In this document: positions 58,053 to 62,438 of the stretch, piece by piece
Numbering within the stretch: the stretch's first letter is position 1
Layout of the letters: each line of letters opens with the position of its first letter
From: Nocardioides lijunqiniae
GTDB lineage: Bacteria; Actinomycetota; Actinomycetes; Propionibacteriales; Nocardioidaceae
Assembly: GCF_015024225.1 (NCBI RefSeq)
Contig: NZ_JACJGM010000035.1
Span: forward strand, 1-62,438
DNA length: 62,438 bases
Direction: 5' to 3'
Notes under the pieces: generated by a model
Seen by the model: only the letters and a program-made list of their open reading frames with translations
Databases searched by the model: none
What the model was told of the DNA's origin: nothing
Translations under genes and position numbers: made by a program

Positions 58053-59285
58053 TCAGTCTCGGTCGGCCGCGGTCCGCGCCTTGCCGAGGCGTTTGCCCTG
58101 GCGCCGCGCGGCTCGTGCGCCCAGCGCCGCCATGACCTGCTCGGCCACTGCCTCCACCTCGTCCCGTGCCAGGGACGTGGCGACGTCCTTCCCCTCGAAC
58201 CACGACGCATCCCGAAGGATGCCGACGCTGACACGCTTCGCGGTCCGCCGCACCCTGGTGCCGAACGCGCCGAAGTCGTGAACCTGGTCGGGTCGGTGGT
58301 ACTCCAGGACGATCTCGATCGGAGTCCCCTCCAGCCAGTCCTTGATGCCGGCTTCTCCCGACTCGAGCCGGTCGAACACCTCGCGCTCGACCATGTCCCC
58401 GATGTGCTCGCCCTCGACGTCGGGAAGGCTCTCGACGACGAGACCGGGCCCGAAGCCGAGGAGCAGGTCGACTCCCGGGGTCTCGTCGACCCGGTGAGAG
58501 CCGTACGGCACACGGACGATCGCCGGCACCGGGACTCGGGTGGGGTGCGCGACCGCCTGGCGGTCCGCGGTGCCCCGATAGATCCTGCGGAGGGCAGGGT
58601 CCACGGATACGTGATCCTGGCCGTAGGGCAGGCCGGGTCGTGGAATGAACTGGACATTCCCGTCGACCCAGCGAAGCGTCTTCGCGCTCGCCCTGAAGCT
58701 GACCAGCGAGGCGTAGGCGACCACCGGCTCCGACCTCGCCACGAGATCCTCGGACGCGCGGTCCCTCACCTCGATCACCGCCCGGCCGAAGCCGTCATCG
58801 GCCACCCGGAAGACCACCCTCGCGGACTTCGACCGGTCCGGACTCGCCTTCCACGGCGAAAACCACCCGAACTCCAGCCCCTGCGTGAGCACCCGCGCAC
58901 GCGCTCGCTGCACGGCCTCCAGGGACCACCCACGGTGCGGGGCCAGGTCGACCATGGCCTGGTGGATCAGGTCCAGGACGAGCAGACCTCGGTCCTTCGA
59001 GGAGAGGGCGGCGACTACCCGCGGCACGAGGACGATCCCGGACTCCCACTCCCCAGGCGCCGCCGTGCCGACCTGGAGCTGCAGCTCGTCGTCCTCGTGC
59101 GGGTGGGAGAAGAACCGCAAGCTCGAGCAGGGCCCTTCGAGTCGCTCCGCCCGCAGCGCGTCGCCGTACGCCTCGGAGACCCGGCGGGCCGACTTCACCA
59201 AGGCGTCGGTCGCCGGGTCCTCGGTCCACGGCAGGTCCTCCCACCCGGAGGGCGGCCAGAACTCAACGTGACCGAGCACGGCCAT
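58053..59285 (-). CDS. Protein of unknown function
   Basis: 410 residues from ATG 59285, which has GGGAG about 4 nt upstream; ATG 59318 would add 11 residues reaching toward the tRNA. The N-terminal half has AVLGHVEFWPPSGWEDLPW. The middle has VVFRVADDGFGRAVIEVRDRA, and a helical C-terminus runs ARDEVEAVAEQVMAALGARAARRQG (outlined). No known domain is recognised. It and the preceding gene may be a small accessory unit next to the tRNA. Confidence 0.7.
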   Translation of the reverse strand: MAVLGHVEFWPPSGWEDLPWTEDPATDALVKSARRVSEAYGDALRAERLEGPCSSLRFFSHPHEDDELQLQVGTAAPGEWESGIVLVPRVVAALSSKDRGLLVLDLIHQAMVDLAPHRGWSLEAVQRARARVLTQGLEFGWFSPWKASPDRSKSARVVFRVADDGFGRAVIEVRDRASEDLVARSEPVVAYASLVSFRASAKTLRWVDGNVQFIPRPGLPYGQDHVSVDPALRRIYRGTADRQAVAHPTRVPVPAIVRVPYGSHRVDETPGVDLLLGFGPGLVVESLPDVEGEHIGDMVEREVFDRLESGEAGIKDWLEGTPIEIVLEYHRPDQVHDFGAFGTRVRRTAKRVSVGILRDASWFEGKDVATSLARDEVEAVAEQVMAALGARAARRQGKRLGKARTAADRD

Positions 59286-59331
59286 GTGACTCCCTCTCCC
59301 AGCTGTCGACACGGTCATCGAGCCCTTCTGG

Positions 59332-59405
59332 TGCCCCCGCTGGGACTCGAACCCAGACTGTGCCGCTTTTAAGGCGGCTTCCTCTGCCGATTGGGATACG
59401 GGGGC
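59332..59405 (-). tRNA. tRNA with UAA anticodon and a short variable arm (class I body)
   Basis: 74 nt plus a genomically encoded CCA (59331-59329). The acceptor GCCCCCG pairs with CGGGGGC. The anticodon stem GCCGC/GCGGC holds the loop CTTAAAA, so the anticodon is UAA at 59371-59369 (Leu codon UUA). The T arm is CTGGG-TTCGAGT-CCCAG. The variable loop is only ACAGT, whereas tRNA-Leu should have a long arm. The body, especially the acceptor and T arm, looks like actinobacterial tRNA-Lys. The D stem (TCCC against AGGA) has a mismatch. The charging identity is therefore uncertain, and it might be a degenerate gene. Confidence 0.8.
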
Positions 59406-59421
59406 GCGTGTGTCTACGACG

Positions 59422-59976
59422 TCATAAGTACGTCGTGCGCGCGTAGACCGCGTGGGCGCCGGCGACGCGGTCGAGGAACAGCAGGCCCGAGCAGTGGTCG
59501 ATCTCGTGCTGGAGGGCGCGCGCCTCGAAGGCGTCGGTCGTGACCGTGACGCTCTCGCCGGTTCCGGGGAGCTGGCCGCGGACGACGAGTCGGCTCGCGC
59601 GCTTCACGTCGCCGGTGAGGTCGGGCACGCTCATGCAGCCCTCCCTCGCCTTCTCGTTGCGGCTGGACTCCACGACCTCAGCGTTGCACAGGACGAAGGT
59701 GCCGTGGTGGGTCCTTGCCTTGGGGTGCTGCGAGACGTCGACGCAGAACACCCGTGCGGAGACCCCCACCTGAGGAGCCGCCAGTCCCACGCAGCCGGGG
59801 CTGACGCGCATGGTCGCCACCAGGTCGGCCGCGAGCTGGACGGTCTCGGTCGAGGTGGGGTCGACGTCCTCCCCCACGGTGGCGAGCACGGGCTCGGGGG
59901 CGCGGACGACGGGCAGGACCCGGCCTGACACCCCGAGCTCGTCCTCCGACCAGGCGGTGACCCGGTCGTCGCTCAC
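59422..59976 (-). CDS. def: Peptide deformylase
   Basis: 184-residue metallo-deformylase removing the formyl group from nascent proteins. Motif 1 is GCVGLAAPQVG, motif 2 is EGCMSVP (metal Cys; Met replaces the common Leu) and motif 3 is QHEIDHCSG (two metal His and the catalytic Glu). Length is normal. The GTG at 59976 overlaps the stop of the ACT-domain gene (GTGA). This may be a second deformylase; the essential one is often elsewhere with fmt. It ends 16 bp from the tRNA. Confidence 0.92.
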   Translation of the reverse strand: MSDDRVTAWSEDELGVSGRVLPVVRAPEPVLATVGEDVDPTSTETVQLAADLVATMRVSPGCVGLAAPQVGVSARVFCVDVSQHPKARTHHGTFVLCNAEVVESSRNEKAREGCMSVPDLTGDVKRASRLVVRGQLPGTGESVTVTTDAFEARALQHEIDHCSGLLFLDRVAGAHAVYARTTYL

Positions 59977-60491
59977 AGGTCGTCGGCCTCGGCCGGGCGC
60001 AGCGTCGCGACGACCCCGAGGTCCGCGGCCACCTGGCCGATCGAGGCCTGCAGCACGTCGACGTCGGTGCCCGCGGGCAGGTCGAGCTCGGCGACGAGCA
60101 GGTAGAGGTCGCCCGCCAGACGGGTCGTGAGATCGGTGATGTTGCCGCCGGCGCTCGCGACCTCCCCCACGACGGTCGACACGATGCCGGTGCGGTCACC
60201 GCCGTGGACGGTGAGGACCCAGGGCGAGCCGTCGCTGGTCGCCGGCTGCTCGGCCGGCACCTCCCGCACGGTGACCGTGAGCGTCCCGTCCTCGCCGAGG
60301 GGCGCCAGCGCAGTCGCGATCGCCGCCTCGTCGGCCGCGCCCGAGCAGACCAGGGTCATCGCGAAGTGCCCTCGCAGCAACGTCATCGAGGAGTCCTCGA
60401 GGTTCAGCCCGAGCCCGGCGAGCCGCGCGGTCGTGCCGGCGATGATGCCGGGCCGGTCGTGGCCGAGGACGGTGATGGCGTGGAGGGTCAC
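59973..60491 (-). CDS. Two-ACT-domain protein (GcvR-like)
   Basis: 172 residues with tandem ACT domains. The first is LHAITVLGHDRPGIIAGTTARLAGLGLNLED (outlined), residues 3 to about 75. The second is VLTVHGGDRTGIVSTVVGEVASAGGNITDL (outlined), about residue 92 to the end. This matches GcvR/glycine-cleavage-repressor-like amino-acid sensors. The GTG at 60491 is the first start consistent with domain 1; the longer frame upstream crosses a repeat. It is translationally coupled to the deformylase. Confidence 0.82.
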   Translation of the reverse strand: MTLHAITVLGHDRPGIIAGTTARLAGLGLNLEDSSMTLLRGHFAMTLVCSGAADEAAIATALAPLGEDGTLTVTVREVPAEQPATSDGSPWVLTVHGGDRTGIVSTVVGEVASAGGNITDLTTRLAGDLYLLVAELDLPAGTDVDVLQASIGQVAADLGVVATLRPAEADDL

Positions 60492-60517
60492 CTCGGGAGT
60501 ATCCCAGGCCCCCCGCC

Positions 60518-60616
60518 GGTGGTTGAGGAGGCTGCGCAGCAACCGTCTCGAAACCCCAGCAGCGCTCCACTCCAGCCTTGGTCTCGAGACGGGACTTCGT
60601 CCCTCCTCGACCAACG
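60518..60616. repeat. Type C and type D repeats downstream of the second DUF222-HNH gene
   Basis: A type C variant at 60518-60555 starts GGTGGTTGAGGAGG and ends CCGTCTCGAAACC, with a GCTGCGCAGC core in place of GTTGCGCTAGC. Type D in reverse orientation lies at 60580-60616, GGTCTCGAGACGGGAC at the left and CCTCGACCAACG at the right. They fill the gap between the ACT gene and the HNH gene. Confidence 0.85.
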
Positions 60617-60667
60617 GCCGGGCGTGCCGATGCCCCACCGGTGGTGGTCCGGCGGGGTGTGGGGGGA

Positions 60668-61936
60668 TCAGGGTCGTCGCTCGGGCTCGAGCGGGGTGGT
60701 GCCGGTGTGGTCGCGGCGGTAGGCGTGGCCGAAGGGCGAGTGCCACAGGTAGGTGCCGCGGTCCAGGACGTCGTAGGTCCACCGGCCGTGGGTCTTGAGG
60801 CGGTGGTGCCCACGGCACAGCGGTGCGGTGTTGCACGAGCAGGTCGGCCCGCCCTCGGCGTGGGGGATGGCGTGGTCGATGTCGCACCTGGCCGCGGGTC
60901 TGGTGCACCACGGGAACACGCAAGTGTGATCGACGAGATCGCCCTGCTCGCGCAGCCGGTCGGGGACCTCGTAGGCCGCGACATGGACGTGGTCGGCCAG
61001 GTCGCGCACGGGCTTCACGATGACGCGGGTGCCATGGTTGCCGCACCAGGTCCGGATCGTCTCGGCCAGCACCGGGCTCCGGGTGTTCCCCAGTCGGCCG
61101 ACCCCGTCGAGGTCCTCGTGCACGTGGACCACCACCTCGGTGCCCCCGGTGGTTGAGGTGCGAGCGGAGCGAGCCTCGAAACCACCCTCCGCAGCATCCC
61201 CGGCGTCCCCGAAGGGCAGCGAGTCATGCCCGCGCCCGAGGTCCCCAGCAGCGATGGAGCGCCGTACGTCGAGCGACTCCTCGGAGCCGGCGGCCTTGAT
61301 CTCAGCAGCGCGCCGGGAGATCGCGGTGTCGAAGTCGAGGGCGTCGACGTAGTCCAGGGTCCCGGTGACCTCGACGGTCCCGTTGATCGACACCTCGCCC
61401 TTGTGGACCTCGAGCCGCCGCCCGTCGGCGGCGAGGAGTCTGGCCTTCTCGGCGGCCTCGGGGTCGAACCGGGCCTGGGCGGCGGTGATCTGTCGCTCGA
61501 TCTCGGCGTAGGACACCGAGTGCGCACAGAAACCCACCGCCTGATCGACGTAGGCCGCGGCCTGCCGAGACAGGGCCATGGTGTGCTCGGCGATCCAGCG
61601 CGCCTTGTAGAACGGCAGCTCCATCGCCTCGACCTTTGCCCAGATGCGCGGGAGGCGGTAGCGGGTCTCGAGGGTCGCGCCGACGTAGCGCTTCGCGGCG
61701 TCGGTCGACATGCCCAGCACCGCCCCGAGCTCCATCACCGCGAACTCGGACACCCAGGGTGCGCCGTCGCCGGCGAGCGGGATGCCGTGGTCGCCGAAGG
61801 AGGCCTCGCCTTCATCGTCGGTGGCGTGGAGGGTGCACCAGTCGATGACCGCGCCCAGGCGCTCCACCTCGGCCGCGGTGGCGGTCCGGGTGGTGGTGCG
61901 CATGACCTCGAGGAGGTCGGCGGCGGAGCTGGTCAT
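60668..61936 (-). CDS. DUF222/13E12-type HNH endonuclease protein (copy 2), with an in-frame repeat insertion
   Basis: 422 residues. The DUF222 part covers about residues 1-335. The HNH part includes CVFPWCTRPAARCDIDHAIPH, then EGGPTCSCNTAPLCRGHHRLKTH (outlined): zinc Cys pairs, the D-H dyad and the final HH. It is diverged from copy 1 over most of its length. Codons 251-263 are exactly one 39 bp type A palindromic repeat, translated GGFEARSARTSTT, between the acidic AAE and GTEVVVHV. ATG 61936 is used because it aligns with copy 1 through the matching leader; a TTG at 61948 is also in frame. Repeats bound the gene on both sides. Confidence 0.87.
   Translation of the reverse strand: MTSSAADLLEVMRTTTRTATAAEVERLGAVIDWCTLHATDDEGEASFGDHGIPLAGDGAPWVSEFAVMELGAVLGMSTDAAKRYVGATLETRYRLPRIWAKVEAMELPFYKARWIAEHTMALSRQAAAYVDQAVGFCAHSVSYAEIERQITAAQARFDPEAAEKARLLAADGRRLEVHKGEVSINGTVEVTGTLDYVDALDFDTAISRRAAEIKAAGSEESLDVRRSIAAGDLGRGHDSLPFGDAGDAAEGGFEARSARTSTTGGTEVVVHVHEDLDGVGRLGNTRSPVLAETIRTWCGNHGTRVIVKPVRDLADHVHVAAYEVPDRLREQGDLVDHTCVFPWCTRPAARCDIDHAIPHAEGGPTCSCNTAPLCRGHHRLKTHGRWTYDVLDRGTYLWHSPFGHAYRRDHTGTTPLEPERRP
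61148..61186. repeat. Type A repeat inside the HNH coding sequence
   Basis: A complete 39 bp type A unit, identical over its length to 24423-24461: GGTGGTTGAGGTGCGAGCG followed by GAGCGAGCCTCGAAACCACC. It spans exactly 13 codons of the minus-strand HNH gene in frame, without a stop codon. Confidence 0.9.
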
Positions 61937-62027
61937 GGGTCTACTCAAGCACTCGCCACCGACAGTGAAGGGCCTCAGAAGGCCTTATCCACAAGGGCTG
62001 TCGAAACTTTCTCAAGCTTTTTTCTGG
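61937..62027 (-). promoter_or_regulatory. Conserved leader of DUF222-HNH copy 2 with a DnaA-box-like nonamer
   Basis: Directly upstream of the ATG, GGTCTACTCAAGCAC and GCCACCGACAG match the leader of copy 1 with few changes. TTATCCACA at 61985-61993 is a perfect consensus DnaA box, 49 bp from the ATG (52 bp in copy 1). An AT-rich tract (CTCAAGCTTTTTTC) and then a type D repeat follow, the same order as in copy 1. Confidence 0.6.
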
Positions 62028-62438
62028 GGTGGTTTCGAGACGGGACGTCGTCCCTCCTCAACCACCGGGCCGGCGGCCCCCGTTGGTTGAGGAGGTTGCG
62101 CTAGCAACCGTCTCGAGACCAAGCCACCAGACGGCCGGCCGCGGCGCGTCACCACCGCCTACCTCGTCCTCATCACTGCCAAGGACCGCGACCAGCAGCG
62201 GCGCGCGAGCCGAGGACCAGTTCCCGAGGAGGCGATCAGAGGTGCGGGGGTCTCGACGGGCGCTCCTCGCTGGCGCTCGTCGCTGCTCGACCAACGATGC
62301 GTGGTTTCGAGGCTCGCTGCGCTCGCACCTCAACCTCCGCGGCGGGGTGGTTTCGAGACGGGACTTCGTCCCTCCTCAACCACCGGGCTGGCGGCCCCCG
62401 TTGGTTGAGGAGGTTGCGCTAGCAACCGTCTCGAAACC
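62028..62438. repeat. Terminal repeat cluster (D, C, B, A, D, C)
   Basis: No gene is present from 61937 to the window end. Type D is at 62028-62066, C at 62082-62122, B at 62249-62296, A (reverse, degenerate end) at 62301-62339, D at 62346-62384 and C at 62400-62438, cut by the window edge. The D-plus-C pair with its 15 bp linker CGGGCyGGCGGCCCC occurs twice, 318 bp apart, nearly identical. About 125 bp at 62123-62248 is unique DNA in which I see no coding signal. Confidence 0.85.

Noticed and set aside
59332..59405. Calling the tRNA a tRNA-Lys
   Set aside because: The body resembles tRNA-Lys, but the anticodon loop is CTTAAAA (UAA), not CTTTTAA (UUU). The sequence was re-read base by base on the minus strand.
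1..62438. Prophage, plasmid or secondary-metabolite cluster
   Set aside because: No capsid, tail, integrase, replication/partition, polyketide or peptide synthase genes are present. The only mobile features are the IS end, the palindromes and the DUF222-HNH genes.

Overview
The window is chromosomal DNA of a high-GC Gram-positive actinobacterium. The evidence is the heavy G+C third-position bias, common GTG starts, four-base start/stop overlaps, many start codons 6-7 nt downstream of a TANNNT-type -10 (leaderless mRNAs), TIGR02569-, arr-, DUF222-HNH- and BkdABC-type genes, and a dispersed palindromic repeat I associate with Nocardioides and relatives. The genus is an inference. I see no phage module, plasmid backbone or CRISPR array.

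Layout. 1-757: 3' end of an IS481-type transposase lying against palindromic repeats. 758-12608: housekeeping and accessory genes, namely an AarF/UbiB kinase, DinB and VOC proteins, a secreted sulfatase convergent with its formylglycine-generating enzyme, a TauE exporter, azlCD, a BtuF-like protein, a MoxR/VWA pair and a YchJ protein. 12590-21784: catabolism, with a DUF35/thiolase pair behind a KstR-like operator, LigA/LigB-type extradiol dioxygenase genes, an IclR regulator, an amidohydrolase, a CaiB-type CoA-transferase, a citryl-CoA-lyase-like protein and an MDR oxidoreductase; GTCCGC-based palindromes sit in two of the divergent promoter regions. 21788-28138: cystathionine beta-synthase, SGNH hydrolase, Bax-inhibitor protein, a methyltransferase and the first DUF222-HNH gene, with repeats between. 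28139-30191: TetR, a small membrane protein and an ECF sigma factor.

30289-39906 is a nearly complete phenylacetate pathway. paaABCDE, a crotonase, a hydroxyacyl-CoA dehydrogenase and paaI run leftwards, paaZ runs rightwards from a shared palindromic operator, and paaK lies beyond. 39960-43341 encodes a branched-chain-type 2-oxoacid dehydrogenase (E2, E1beta, E1alpha), divergent from an Lrp-type regulator. 43966-56938 mixes a hydrolase, membrane proteins, MarR and MerR regulators, a rifampin ADP-ribosyltransferase (arr), alcohol and formaldehyde dehydrogenases, a flavin disulfide reductase, a GntP permease and small DUF proteins. 57070-61936 has two orphan proteins, an unusual short tRNA with a UAA anticodon, peptide deformylase, a two-ACT-domain regulator and the second DUF222-HNH gene; the window ends in repeats.

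The most interesting signal is a modular family of 38-50 bp palindromic repeats (four core types, about 25 copies) and its link to the two DUF222-HNH genes. Both genes have repeats on each side. Both also have a matching leader with a DnaA-box-like nonamer about 50 bp before the start codon. One carries a repeat copy in frame inside its coding sequence, and an IS481-type element sits exactly in the CTAG core of another copy. This suggests a REP13E12-like mobile cassette system.
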